Shown: positions 8,552-16,760, numbered from the stretch's first letter. The stretch: DNA of 64,000 nt from [Clostridium] celerecrescens 18A (GCF_002797975.1 NZ_PGET01000001.1:1116001-1180000), one strand, 5' to 3'. Notes: generated by a model not told the origin, from the letters alone. Numbers and translations are program-made.

Positions 8552-8585
8552 AAAAAGAGCCTATATTATAAAATTGGCTCTTTTT
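8552..8585 (+). terminator. Intergenic terminator/attenuator between osmC and lpd
   Basis: AAAAAGAGCC (8552-8561) pairs with GGCTCTTTTT (8576-8585). No promoter is evident before lpd, so partial read-through probably sets the OsmC:Lpd ratio. Confidence 0.75.
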
Positions 8586-8606
8586 CTATAGAAAAGGAGA
8601 AAATTT

Positions 8607-10289
8607 ATGCTTATTAAAATGTCAATAATTCCTGGCGGAAAAACGGGCAAGGTAGGTAAAATAAATGTTAAAACGGGCGATAAGGTCGCTGCCGGCGATA
8701 TCCTTGTACAAATAGAAACGGCGAAAGGAAACCGCCAGATTAGAGCCACATCAGATGGAACAGTTAGTAAAATATTATGTGAAGAGGGCATGGATATAGC
8801 ATCGAATGCCGAGATGTTTGAAATCACCGGGGTACCTGAAGCCATAGAGGCTGCGATAACAAATTGTGATTGTGCTTCACAGGAAACCGCTAAGGAAGCA
8901 ACTGCCGATTTACTTATCATAGGAGCTGGTCCCGGCGGATATGTAGCCGCTATTTATGCCGCTAAAAGTGGCCTGAAAGTAACTCTGGTTGAGCAATCAG
9001 CATTAGGCGGAACCTGTCTTAATGTCGGCTGTATTCCCACAAAAGCACTTGTTAAATCTGCGGAAGTCTGCCACACGGTAAGGAATGCGTCAGTCTTTGG
9101 AATTGAATCAGACTGCCCGGTTACAGTAAATATGAAACAGGTCATTGACCGTAAGGATAAGATCAAGGACAGGCTCGTTTCCGGAATTGACTTTCTTATG
9201 AAAAAAAATGAAATCAATGTAATCTCCGGTCAAGCATCATTTATGGATAAAAATACAGTAACAATAAAAGGCGAAGAAAATTATATCGTTAAGGCACAGA
9301 ATATTATTATTGCAACAGGCTCAAAAATCTCTAATATTGCCATTCCGGGTATAGAACTTCCGTTTGTCTTAAACAGCACAAAAGCGTTGTCTGATCAAAA
9401 GCTTCCCAAATCCATCACCATTATTGGCGGTGGTGTGATCGGAATGGAATTTGCATTTATCTATAAAAATTTCGGCGTTGATGTCCATGTGATTGAATTT
9501 ATGGATCGATTACTGACCATGGTAGACAGTGATATTTCAAAAGAGATACAGGATATGGCAGAAGAAAATAACATTCACATTCACACCGGTTCAAAGGTTA
9601 AGAAAATTCAAAGTTCCGTAGATGGTATGGCAGTTATTACCTATGAAAACAATGCAGGGGAACACTTAGTGGTAAGTGAAAAAGTATTGGTGGCTATAGG
9701 CAGGGAGCCGAATCTGGATGGATTATCCATTGAAAAGAGCGGTGTCTTGTTAAACAGCAACGGGAGAGGGATTCAAGTAGATCATTCCATGCATACCAAT
9801 GTTGACAATATTTATGCAATTGGAGATGTAACAAATATCATTCAACTGGCCCACGTAGCTTCCCATCAGGGGATTTCAGCCATAGAAAATATATTAGGAA
9901 AGCATAAAGAAATGAATTATTCAGCAGTCCCTAATGTAATATTTACTTCACCGGAAATCGCAAGTGTCGGTATCGGTGAAGACGAAGCAAAAAGCAAAGG
10001 CATTGATATTGATGTAAGTAAATTTTCCTTTGCCGGAAACGGAAAAGCTTTGACGATGAATGAGGCGAGAGGCTTTTTAAAACTGATTAAAAACAATAAC
10101 ACAGGAAAAATAATAGGCGGGTCAATAATAGGTGCCGATGCATCCTCTTTAATCAGCTCATTAACCTTAGCAATTGCCAATGGATTTACTGAAAAAGAAA
10201 TCGCTGAAACCATATTCCCACACCCTACTACCAGTGAAACGATTCATGAAGCCGCACTGGATTTTGGAATTGGAGCCTTACATCAATAA
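8607..10289 (+). CDS. lpdA: Dihydrolipoamide dehydrogenase with N-terminal lipoyl domain
   Basis: A 560-residue flavoprotein. Residues 1-75 are a lipoyl domain with candidate lipoylated Lys40 in IETAKGNR. A short linker leads to the FAD-binding GAGPGGYVAA (about 106-115), the redox disulphide Cys137/Cys142 in GGTCLNVGC, a second nucleotide-binding GGGVIGME, and the C-terminal base in FPHPTTSE. It oxidises dihydrolipoyl groups with NAD+, or runs in reverse to supply reducing power from NADH. The fused lipoyl arm is known in some bacterial Lpd proteins. No 2-oxoacid dehydrogenase E1/E2 genes are nearby; osmC and lplA flank it, suggesting a role in thiol redox. Its stop overlaps the lplA start (TAATG). 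Confidence 0.93.
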   Translation: MLIKMSIIPGGKTGKVGKINVKTGDKVAAGDILVQIETAKGNRQIRATSDGTVSKILCEEGMDIASNAEMFEITGVPEAIEAAITNCDCASQETAKEATADLLIIGAGPGGYVAAIYAAKSGLKVTLVEQSALGGTCLNVGCIPTKALVKSAEVCHTVRNASVFGIESDCPVTVNMKQVIDRKDKIKDRLVSGIDFLMKKNEINVISGQASFMDKNTVTIKGEENYIVKAQNIIIATGSKISNIAIPGIELPFVLNSTKALSDQKLPKSITIIGGGVIGMEFAFIYKNFGVDVHVIEFMDRLLTMVDSDISKEIQDMAEENNIHIHTGSKVKKIQSSVDGMAVITYENNAGEHLVVSEKVLVAIGREPNLDGLSIEKSGVLLNSNGRGIQVDHSMHTNVDNIYAIGDVTNIIQLAHVASHQGISAIENILGKHKEMNYSAVPNVIFTSPEIASVGIGEDEAKSKGIDIDVSKFSFAGNGKALTMNEARGFLKLIKNNNTGKIIGGSIIGADASSLISSLTLAIANGFTEKEIAETIFPHPTTSETIHEAALDFGIGALHQ

Positions 10290-11188
10290 TGAAAAAAATA
10301 GTGATATCCGAAGAATTTGATCCCTATTTTAATATAGCAGCAGAGCATCAGCTGTTTTTATCCTCCGAGGAAGATCTGCATCTGTTCCTGTGGCAGAACG
10401 ATTCTTCTGTGATTATAGGAAGGAACCAGAACCTGTACGCAGAATGCGATTTAAATTACTTAAGGGAACATGACATAAAAGCAGTCCGCAGGTTTTCCGG
10501 GGGCGGAGCAGTGTATCATGACAAGGGCAATGTTAATTTTACCTTTATTACAAAAGAGGCATCAGCCAGTCAGGATTACTTTGTTAAGCTCATACAATCT
10601 GCAATGCAGCGGCTTGGGATCGACTGTGAATTTAGCGGCAGAAATGATTTATTATTCAAAAACCGGAAATTTTCCGGTCACGCTTATTATACGGACGGTG
10701 ATAATTACATGTATCATGGTACGGTACTGGTCAACGTAAATTTTGAACAGCTGGAAAATGCCCTTACACCGTCTAAAATAAAGTTGGAGTCCAAAGGAGT
10801 CGAATCTGTAAGGAGCAGAGTTATCAATCTATCTGAAATAAACAGTGAAATCACTGCCCAGTCAGTGATCCAGGCTTTTATTGAAACCTTTGAATGCAAT
10901 CATATAGAATCTATTAATAAAATGAATTTTCATCCACCATTAGAGAAAATCCTCTCGTCTGATAATTGGATGTTTGCCCAATCGCCTAAATTTGATGTTG
11001 AATTGGAACGCAGATATTCATTTGGAACTATGTCTGTTTCTATCTCTATCGCAGATGACCTGATTCAGAATATAAAAATAAATACGGATAGTTTGAAGAT
11101 TTATGATTTTAATGCCTGTGAAAAGGAACTATATCATACTCGCTTTAATGAACAGGAGATTTGGGATCATATCGAGCGGTATCTCTAG
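10289..11188 (+). CDS. lplA: Lipoate-protein ligase A
   Basis: A 299-residue cytoplasmic enzyme that activates lipoate with ATP and transfers it to lysines of lipoyl domains. The signature RRFSGGGAVYHDKGN (about residues 70-84) and NLNFTF-like NVNFTFITK strand are present, and GHAYY marks the lipoate pocket. Length fits an LplA with a short C-terminal domain. It overlaps the lpdA stop codon by one base, so translation is coupled. The likely substrate is the lipoyl domain encoded immediately upstream, though a glycine-cleavage H protein elsewhere could also be served. Confidence 0.93.
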   Translation: MKKIVISEEFDPYFNIAAEHQLFLSSEEDLHLFLWQNDSSVIIGRNQNLYAECDLNYLREHDIKAVRRFSGGGAVYHDKGNVNFTFITKEASASQDYFVKLIQSAMQRLGIDCEFSGRNDLLFKNRKFSGHAYYTDGDNYMYHGTVLVNVNFEQLENALTPSKIKLESKGVESVRSRVINLSEINSEITAQSVIQAFIETFECNHIESINKMNFHPPLEKILSSDNWMFAQSPKFDVELERRYSFGTMSVSISIADDLIQNIKINTDSLKIYDFNACEKELYHTRFNEQEIWDHIERYL

Positions 11189-11234
11189 AATCATCTTGAT
11201 TTTTCTTAATATCAGGAAAAGACCTTGAAAAATA

Positions 11235-11263
11235 TTGTACACTAGGTCGTTTTATGTTAATAT
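11235..11263 (+). promoter_or_regulatory. Promoter of the marR-type gene
   Basis: TTGTAC (11235-11240), a 17-base spacer and TAATAT (11258-11263), 30 bases before the chosen start. Confidence 0.5.
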
Positions 11264-11293
11264 ATGAAATAAAAAAATCAAATGGTGAGTACT

Positions 11294-11728
11294 ATGTTTA
11301 ATTTAGATGATTGCATTGCTTTTGTCACTTGCAAAGGGGCAAAGGATTTAGCGGATACCTTGGAAAAAAGGCTGAATAATTTTAATATAACAAGAAGCCA
11401 ATGGATTGCACTTTATTATATTAAAAATAATAATATGATTACGCAAAAGCAGTTGGCCGATAAAATGTCTTTAAAAGAGCCTAGTGTCGTCAGGTTATTA
11501 GATAAGATGGAACTATACGGCTGGGTGAATCGTATCAGCAGTAACGACGACAAAAGAATGAAGTTTTTAATATTAACCGAAAGCGGCAAAGATATTGAGA
11601 CAGCTATGCTTGATGTTGCAGAAAAGTTTAAATCGGATGTACTTGACGGCATATCTCCTGAAGACCTCGATGTATTTAAATCAACGCTCAACAAAATGCT
11701 GATAAATATTGAGGACGGCAGCAAATAG
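11294..11728 (+). CDS. MarR-family transcriptional regulator
   Basis: 144 residues. The central winged helix is clear: QKQLADKMSLKEPSVVRLLDKM is the DNA-recognition helix region, followed by the wing RISSNDDKRMKFL. ATG 11294 was preferred over 11282 because GGTGAG sits four bases before it, while nothing precedes 11282. Two cysteines lie near the N-terminus (DDCIAFVTC), close to but not exactly at the redox Cys of OhrR. Its position after osmC-lpd-lplA suggests it is a redox-responsive repressor of them; this is inference. It has its own promoter. Confidence 0.8.
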   Translation: MFNLDDCIAFVTCKGAKDLADTLEKRLNNFNITRSQWIALYYIKNNNMITQKQLADKMSLKEPSVVRLLDKMELYGWVNRISSNDDKRMKFLILTESGKDIETAMLDVAEKFKSDVLDGISPEDLDVFKSTLNKMLINIEDGSK

Positions 11729-11796
11729 GAAAGTCAATGTGATATTCCCAATCCGCGGCCCTGCTTAATGATGTTAAAATATACAATAAAACCAAA

Positions 11797-11825
11797 TTGA
11801 AAAAATTTCTCATGTATGTTATGAT
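11797..11825 (+). promoter_or_regulatory. Promoter of the hydrogenase-maturation operon
   Basis: TTGAAA (11797-11802), an exact 17-base spacer and TATGAT (11820-11825). Transcription would start near 11832, leaving a leader of about 140 bases before the first gene. Confidence 0.75.
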
Positions 11826-11831
11826 ACAAAC

Positions 11832-11926
11832 ATAGCAGCATCCTGACACGAAAAACGCAGTTTGAAGTAGAAGGTTCGGCATATGAGGAGTCTTTGATTT
11901 GCCGCGCCTTAATGGCGCGGTTTTTT
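11832..11926 (+). promoter_or_regulatory. Leader RNA with mutually exclusive hairpins (candidate attenuator)
   Basis: The leader ends in a strong terminator, CCGCGCC (11902-11908) with GGCGCGG (11914-11920) and six T residues. Just upstream CGGCA (11877-11881) can pair with TGCCG (11900-11904), which takes bases from the 5' arm of the terminator. These are the hallmarks of a riboswitch or attenuator. I do not recognise a known aptamer class. A separate small RNA ending at the terminator is an alternative. Confidence 0.5.
11902..11926 (+). terminator. Terminator in the leader of the hyd operon
   Basis: A 7-bp GC-only stem with a TTAAT loop followed by TTTTTT, located 48 bases before the first start codon. 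Confidence 0.85.
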
Positions 11927-11973
11927 GCTTTTATACGTATTTACTGCCAGGGCAATAGAACGGAGGAAGAAGC

Positions 11974-12225
11974 ATGGAAACGAGAATCGCCGTTATCGGA
12001 ATCGTAGTGGAAGAGGAAGAATCTGTGGAACTGCTGAATGAAATTCTACATGAATACCGGAAGTGTATCATTGGCCGTATGGGGATCCCCTATCCGAAAA
12101 AGCAGGTAAGCATCATAAGCATTGCTGTGGATGCACCTCAGAGCACCATTTCCGCACTGACCGGTAAGATCGGGAAATTAAAGGGAGTCAGCTCCAAGAC
12201 GGCCTATCAGGGTGTGAAAGGTTAA
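11974..12225 (+). CDS. TM1266-family iron-only hydrogenase system regulator
   Basis: An 83-residue protein with the ferredoxin-like ACT/NikR-C fold typical of the TM1266 family: TRIAVIGIVVEEEESVELLN forms the first strand and helix, and ISIAVDAPQSTISALTGKIGKL the second. TM1266 proteins are encoded beside [FeFe]-hydrogenase maturation genes, and a regulatory role is presumed from that association. A GGAGGAAG site precedes the ATG. It lies about 100 bases before hydG in the same orientation, behind the attenuator-like leader. Confidence 0.85.
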   Translation: METRIAVIGIVVEEEESVELLNEILHEYRKCIIGRMGIPYPKKQVSIISIAVDAPQSTISALTGKIGKLKGVSSKTAYQGVKG

Positions 12226-12326
12226 TAAGATTAGAAAAAAACAGTTTTTTCCAGGGCAACACCTGTGAAATTAATAAACCACTGACGGAAAAGCAATTGC
12301 TGACCCTAAAGAAAGGAAGTATTACA

Positions 12327-13742
12327 ATGTATGATCCAAAATCGCTGAAAGCGGAAGAATTCATTTCCCACGAAGAAATTCTTGAAACTCTTGATTATGC
12401 GGAGAAAAACAAAGCCAATGCAGAACTGATCGACCAGATCATTGCAAAAGCAAGGCTGGCAAAAGGCCTGACCCACCGGGAGGCGTCTGTCCTCCTTGCC
12501 TGTGACATTCCGGAGAAAATACAGGAAGTCTATGATCTGGCAGAACAGATCAAAAAGGATTTCTACGGAAGCCGCATCGTCATGTTTGCCCCTCTTTATC
12601 TTTCTAATTACTGCGTAAATGGCTGTACCTACTGTCCTTACCACTTAAAGAATAAGCACATTGCCAGGAAGAAACTGACCCTGGATGAAGTGGAGAAGGA
12701 AGTCATTGCCCTTCAGGATATGGGACATAAACGCCTTGCCATTGAAGCAGGTGAGGATCCTGTGAATAATCCTATCGAGTACATCCTGGATTGCGTCAAA
12801 ACCATTTATTCCATCAAGCACAAAAACGGCGCCATCCGCCGGGTCAATATAAATATCGCGGCAACTACGGTAGAGAATTACCGGAAGTTAAAAGAGGCAG
12901 AGATCGGGACCTATATTCTCTTCCAGGAAACCTACCACAAGGAAAGCTATGAAAAGCTTCATCCAACAGGCCCCAAGCATAACTATTCCTACCATACAGA
13001 GGCCATGGACCGGGCCATGGAGGGCGGGATTGATGATGTAGGCCTTGGGGTTCTTTTTGGCCTTGAGCTGTATCAGTATGAATTTGCAGGACTTCTGATG
13101 CACGCGGAGCATCTGGAGGCAGTTCATGGAGTAGGACCTCATACCATTAGCGTTCCCCGTATCAAGAAAGCCGATGATATTGACCCAGGTGCTTTTGATA
13201 ATGGGATCGATGATGAGATATTTGCAAAGATCTGTGCTTTGATCCGGATTTCGGTTCCTTATACCGGAATGATTATATCAACCAGAGAAAGTCAGAAGGT
13301 AAGAGAGAAGGTGATTCGTTTGGGGGTATCCCAGATCAGCGGCGGTTCCAGAACCAGCGTTGGCGGCTACCAGGAGGACATCCGCCCCACAGATACGGAG
13401 CAGTTTGACGTATCGGACCAGCGTTCCCTTGATGAAGTGGTCCATTGGCTCATGGATATGGGCTATATTCCTTCCTTCTGTACCGCATGTTACAGGGAGG
13501 GGCGTACGGGAGACCGTTTTATGAGTCTTTGCAAAAGCGGCCAGATCCAAAACTGCTGCCAGCCCAATGCTCTGATGACATTAAAAGAATATTTGATGGA
13601 TTATGCTTCTGAGGATACAAAAAAAGTTGGCGAGGCCCTGATTGCAGCGGAGCTGAACCATATTCCAAAGGAAAAGGTACGTTCGATCTGTGAAGATCAT
13701 TTGCAGAAAATAGAAAATGGTATCAGGGATTTCCGTTTCTGA
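12327..13742 (+). CDS. hydG: [FeFe] hydrogenase H-cluster maturase HydG (radical SAM tyrosine lyase)
   Basis: 471 residues from ATG 12327 with an AAAGGAAG site; the frame extends to 12297 without one. HydG cleaves tyrosine to p-cresol and dehydroglycine and makes the CO and cyanide ligands of the H-cluster. The radical-SAM cluster cysteines are Cys96, Cys100 and Cys103 (YCVNGCTYCPYH), and the C-terminal auxiliary cluster motif CTACYREGRTGDRF followed by QNCCQPNA is complete. The closely related ThiH lacks this C-terminal cluster, so HydG is well supported. HydE and the hydrogenase itself are not in the window. Confidence 0.96.
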   Translation: MYDPKSLKAEEFISHEEILETLDYAEKNKANAELIDQIIAKARLAKGLTHREASVLLACDIPEKIQEVYDLAEQIKKDFYGSRIVMFAPLYLSNYCVNGCTYCPYHLKNKHIARKKLTLDEVEKEVIALQDMGHKRLAIEAGEDPVNNPIEYILDCVKTIYSIKHKNGAIRRVNINIAATTVENYRKLKEAEIGTYILFQETYHKESYEKLHPTGPKHNYSYHTEAMDRAMEGGIDDVGLGVLFGLELYQYEFAGLLMHAEHLEAVHGVGPHTISVPRIKKADDIDPGAFDNGIDDEIFAKICALIRISVPYTGMIISTRESQKVREKVIRLGVSQISGGSRTSVGGYQEDIRPTDTEQFDVSDQRSLDEVVHWLMDMGYIPSFCTACYREGRTGDRFMSLCKSGQIQNCCQPNALMTLKEYLMDYASEDTKKVGEALIAAELNHIPKEKVRSICEDHLQKIENGIRDFRF

Positions 13743-13827
13743 TCCGGCAGGCAGCTGCCAGGGGCAAGTAAGCTTGGCTTTGGCTCGCTGCCATCGCGGA
13801 AATTGACAGTAGGAAGAGGTGACAGGC

Positions 13828-15024
13828 ATGGGACTTAATGAAACACCATCCTCTGAGCGGGTGCATATCGGATTTTTTGGCCGCCGCAATGCAGGAAAAT
13901 CAAGCGTTGTCAATGCAGTGACAGGGCAGGAGCTTTCCGTTGTATCGGAAGTGAAAGGGACTACCACGGACCCTGTTTACAAATCCATGGAGCTTCTCCC
14001 CATGGGACCGGTGGTCATCATTGATACGCCGGGGTTTGACGATGAAGGCGCTCTGGGTGAGATGCGGGTAAGGAAGACAAAGCAGATTTTAAACCGGGCT
14101 GATTGTGCAGTCTTAGTTGTAGATGGGGCCCTTGGAAAGACAAAAACCGATGAAGAATTGATCCTTTTGTTTAAGGAAAAGAAGATCCCCTATGTGGTTG
14201 CTTATAATAAGTGTGATCTGACGGGACTACAGGCTTACGATGACGGACTTTCTGTCAGTGCGTCTGAGGGCCTGTTCATCCACGAGCTAAAGGAAAGGAT
14301 CGGAAGCCTTGTAAATACCGGGGATACAAAAATGAGGATCGTAGGAGATTTGCTGAATCCATTCGACTTGGTGGTACTGGTGATCCCCATTGACAAAGCG
14401 GCGCCAAAAGGCCGTCTCATCCTGCCCCAGCAGCAGGTGATCCGGGATATTCTGGAGGCTGGTGCCATATCGGTGGCAGTGCGTGATACGGAATTAAAGG
14501 AAACTCTGGAAAGGCTGGGATCCAGACCGGCCCTTGTCATTACGGACAGCCAGGTTTTTGAGAAGGTGAGCAAGGATACGCCGGAAGAGATTCTTCTCAC
14601 CTCGTTTTCTATCCTTATGGCCAGGTATAAAGGCTTTTTAGAGGATGCGGTAAAGGGAGTGGCGGCTATCGGGGATCTAACAGATGGGGACAGGATCCTG
14701 ATCTCGGAAGGCTGTACCCATCACAGGCAGTGTGATGATATCGGTACCGTAAAGCTTCCCCGCTGGCTACGGCAGTATACAGGGAAAGAGCTTGCCATAG
14801 AAACGTCCTCCGGACGGGAATTTCCGGAAGACTTGTCGGCCTATAAGCTGATCATTCACTGCGGCGGCTGCATGTTAAATGAAAGGGAGATAGAATACCG
14901 AAGAAAGTGTACGTCAGATGCCGGTGTGCCATTTACCAATTATGGAATTGCAATCGCTTATATGAAGGGAATTTTAAAAAGAAGCTTAAAAGTGCTTCCT
15001 GATTTGGAAGAGCTGCTGCTTTAA
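13828..15024 (+). CDS. hydF: [FeFe] hydrogenase H-cluster maturation GTPase HydF
   Basis: 398 residues. ATG 13828 was chosen over GTG 13819 because AGGAAGAGG is eight bases before it. The N-terminal GTPase domain has the P-loop GRRNAGKSS (18-26), DTPGFD and NKCD. A middle dimerisation region is followed by the C-terminal [4Fe-4S] domain with CTHHRQCDD and HCGGCMLN, the conserved Cys-His-Cys-Cys ligand set. HydF is the scaffold that assembles the diiron subcluster made by HydE and HydG and passes it to apo-hydrogenase. It follows hydG by 85 bases. Confidence 0.96.
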   Translation: MGLNETPSSERVHIGFFGRRNAGKSSVVNAVTGQELSVVSEVKGTTTDPVYKSMELLPMGPVVIIDTPGFDDEGALGEMRVRKTKQILNRADCAVLVVDGALGKTKTDEELILLFKEKKIPYVVAYNKCDLTGLQAYDDGLSVSASEGLFIHELKERIGSLVNTGDTKMRIVGDLLNPFDLVVLVIPIDKAAPKGRLILPQQQVIRDILEAGAISVAVRDTELKETLERLGSRPALVITDSQVFEKVSKDTPEEILLTSFSILMARYKGFLEDAVKGVAAIGDLTDGDRILISEGCTHHRQCDDIGTVKLPRWLRQYTGKELAIETSSGREFPEDLSAYKLIIHCGGCMLNEREIEYRRKCTSDAGVPFTNYGIAIAYMKGILKRSLKVLPDLEELLL

Positions 15025-15089
15025 CAGGAGATGGCCCTCATTTCCCGTAGTTTATAGGTGTTAAGAGATCATAAAAGTTCCTGACAACA

Positions 15090-15118
15090 TTGACTTACGG
15101 CTATATTTATGATATGGT
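15090..15118 (+). promoter_or_regulatory. Promoter of the riboswitch-controlled pump genes
   Basis: TTGACT (15090-15095), a 17-base spacer and TATGGT (15113-15118), placing the start just before the aptamer. Confidence 0.65.
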
Positions 15119-15129
15119 AAAGTTAATCA

Positions 15130-15251
15130 GATATGGGGGAGTAGTCAGCATGCGCAGGCTAAAAAAGGCCTTCTAATTTATCAGCATGCAGTTAAATCAA
15201 CATCCTGAACAGCAATGTTCTGGTTTAATTTGAAAAGACAAGACCTGTGTC
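15130..15251 (+). promoter_or_regulatory. yybP-ykoY riboswitch aptamer (Mn2+ sensor)
   Basis: The two conserved joints of this class are present: GGAGTAG (15138-15144) after the 5' strand of P1, and CAAGACC (15239-15245) at the 3' side. P1 forms from GATATGGG (15130-15137) with CCTGTGTC (15244-15251), eight pairs including GU. Stems between them (GCATGC with GCATGC; GAACAGCAATGTTC) fit the multi-arm architecture. The class binds Mn2+ with Ca2+/Mg2+ and generally turns genes on. Recognition rests on motif memory and hand pairing, not a covariance model. Confidence 0.75.
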
Positions 15252-15279
15252 CTAATTTAGGGCCGAGTCTTGTCTTTTT
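15233..15279 (+). terminator. Expression-platform terminator of the Mn2+ riboswitch
   Basis: AAAAGACAAGAC (15233-15244) pairs with GTCTTGTCTTTT (15267-15278) and runs into T residues. Its 5' arm includes the CAAGAC joint of the aptamer, so a metal-bound aptamer would prevent terminator formation: an ON switch. Confidence 0.85.
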
Positions 15280-15337
15280 GGTTGTATATGATGACCTCAC
15301 CGATACAAAAGAGTACTAGCATGAAGGGAGATTTAAT

Positions 15338-16474
15338 ATGAATTTTTTGCTGTCAGGTCTTACCTCTGTAACCGTTCCTCAGTTAATCATGTATCTCGTC
15401 GGATTTTTGCTGATCTATCTTGCTATTAAAAAAGGGTACGAGCCTTCGCTCCTTCTTCCCATGGGATTTGGGGCGATACTGGTCAACCTGCCTCTGTCCG
15501 GCGTGATCGATCAGACGCTGACCGGCATAGGAGATACTCACGGTATTATCCAGTGGCTGTTTGAATCCGGGATCGAAGCCTCGGAAGCGCTGCCTCTTCT
15601 TTTGTTTATCGGGATCGGGGCCATGATCGATTTTGGGCCTTTGTTATCCAATCCCATCATGATGCTGTTTGGTGCAGCGGCCCAATTTGGTATCTTTTTA
15701 ACGATTTCTGTAGCTGTTTTACTTGGATTTAACCTTACTGACGCGGCTTCTATCGGAATTATCGGTGCTGCTGACGGACCGACTTCTATTTTGGTATCCC
15801 AGATACTCAAATCAAATTACATCGGGCCAATTGCGGTGGCGGCTTATTCCTATATGGCTCTGGTTCCTTTGGTCCAGCCCTTTGCTATCCGGCTGGTTAC
15901 CACCAAAAAGGAGCGCATGATCCGGATGCCTTATAATCCAGTATCTGTATCCAAAAGGATCCGAATTATTTTCCCAATTGCAGTTACCATGATTGCTGGA
16001 TTTGTAGCACCCCAGTCCGTTTCCCTGGTGGGCTTTCTGATGTTCGGAAATCTGTTAAGAGAATGCGGCGTTCTCCACAGTTTATCAGATGCGGCACAGA
16101 ATATTCTTGCCAATCTGGTCACCCTGCTGCTGGGCATTACTGTTTCCTTCAGTATGAGAGCGGAAGCCTTTGTAACCTGGCAGACCCTTGTTATTCTCGC
16201 CCTTGGCCTTGTCGCATTTGTATTCGATACCATAGGAGGAGTGCTGTTTGCCAAGTTCATTAATTTATTCCGTAAGAACAAGATCAATCCTATGATAGGC
16301 GCAGCCGGTATTTCCGCTTTCCCTATGTCAGCCCGCGTCGTTCAGAAGATGTCCATTAAAGAAGATCCCACCAATCACTTGCTGATGCATGCCATCGGGG
16401 CAAATGTTTCCGGCCAGATTGCTTCTGTTTTGGCAGGCGGAATTGTCTTAAACCTTTTGACCACCTTATTATGA
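15338..16474 (+). CDS. Sodium-translocating decarboxylase beta subunit (OadB/GcdB/MmdB family)
   Basis: A 378-residue integral membrane protein with about 9-11 hydrophobic segments. The family signature GAADGPTSI (about residues 145-153), with the Asp that carries Na+ and the coupling proton, is intact, as are SMRAEAF and GISAFPMSARV. The beta subunit couples decarboxylation of a carboxybiotin carrier to Na+ export. No alpha (carboxyltransferase) or biotin carrier gene is adjacent; only a 50-residue gamma-like protein follows. The upstream Mn2+ riboswitch is an unusual control element for this family. The substrate (oxaloacetate, glutaconyl-CoA or methylmalonyl-CoA) cannot be decided here. 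Confidence 0.9.
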   Translation: MNFLLSGLTSVTVPQLIMYLVGFLLIYLAIKKGYEPSLLLPMGFGAILVNLPLSGVIDQTLTGIGDTHGIIQWLFESGIEASEALPLLLFIGIGAMIDFGPLLSNPIMMLFGAAAQFGIFLTISVAVLLGFNLTDAASIGIIGAADGPTSILVSQILKSNYIGPIAVAAYSYMALVPLVQPFAIRLVTTKKERMIRMPYNPVSVSKRIRIIFPIAVTMIAGFVAPQSVSLVGFLMFGNLLRECGVLHSLSDAAQNILANLVTLLLGITVSFSMRAEAFVTWQTLVILALGLVAFVFDTIGGVLFAKFINLFRKNKINPMIGAAGISAFPMSARVVQKMSIKEDPTNHLLMHAIGANVSGQIASVLAGGIVLNLLTTLL

Positions 16475-16523
16475 CCAGCAACCGCAAACGGGAATTCAGC
16501 TGTCGGATAGAAAGGAGCCAGCT

Positions 16524-16676
16524 ATGCTTGATAAATTTCTTTTGTCCCTGGACATCATGTGGAAGGGAATGTTCAGTATATTTATAGTTATCATCATTAT
16601 CACTCTGCTTATTATGGGATTCCAGTGGTTTGAAAAAAACCTTTTGGATAAAAAGGATGAGCAAAGTAATTTATGA
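16524..16676 (+). CDS. Small single-span membrane protein, OadG-like (gamma subunit candidate)
   Basis: A 50-residue frame beginning at ATG 16524, eight bases after a strong AAAGGAG site. It has a short amphipathic start, one strongly hydrophobic segment (about residues 15-34, rich in Ile) and a charged tail (KNLLDKKDEQSNL). Size, topology and position right after the beta-subunit gene fit a minimal OadG-like gamma subunit, which stabilises Na+ pump complexes. There is too little sequence for homology alone. It ends in TGA. Confidence 0.65.
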   Translation: MLDKFLLSLDIMWKGMFSIFIVIIIITLLIMGFQWFEKNLLDKKDEQSNL

Positions 16677-16710
16677 AATATCATAAAGATCGGATTAAAA
16701 TCACAAAGGA

Positions 16711-16739
16711 TTGACAAACAGTCAAAACTATATTATGAT
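16711..16739 (+). promoter_or_regulatory. Promoter of the MATE transporter gene
   Basis: Consensus TTGACA (16711-16716), an exact 17-base spacer and TATGAT (16734-16739). It is followed by a leader of about 125 bases. Confidence 0.85.
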
Positions 16740-16760
16740 AATTCTGGTTTTAAATAAATA

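Larger units (their letters stand above)
15025..15337. other. Intergenic region filled by a promoter and Mn2+ riboswitch
   Basis: The 313 bases between hydF and the OadB-like gene contain a promoter (15090-15118), a yybP-ykoY aptamer (15130-15251) and its terminator (15233-15279), each listed separately. The remaining 58 bases lead to a GAAGGGAGA ribosome site. Confidence 0.7.
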
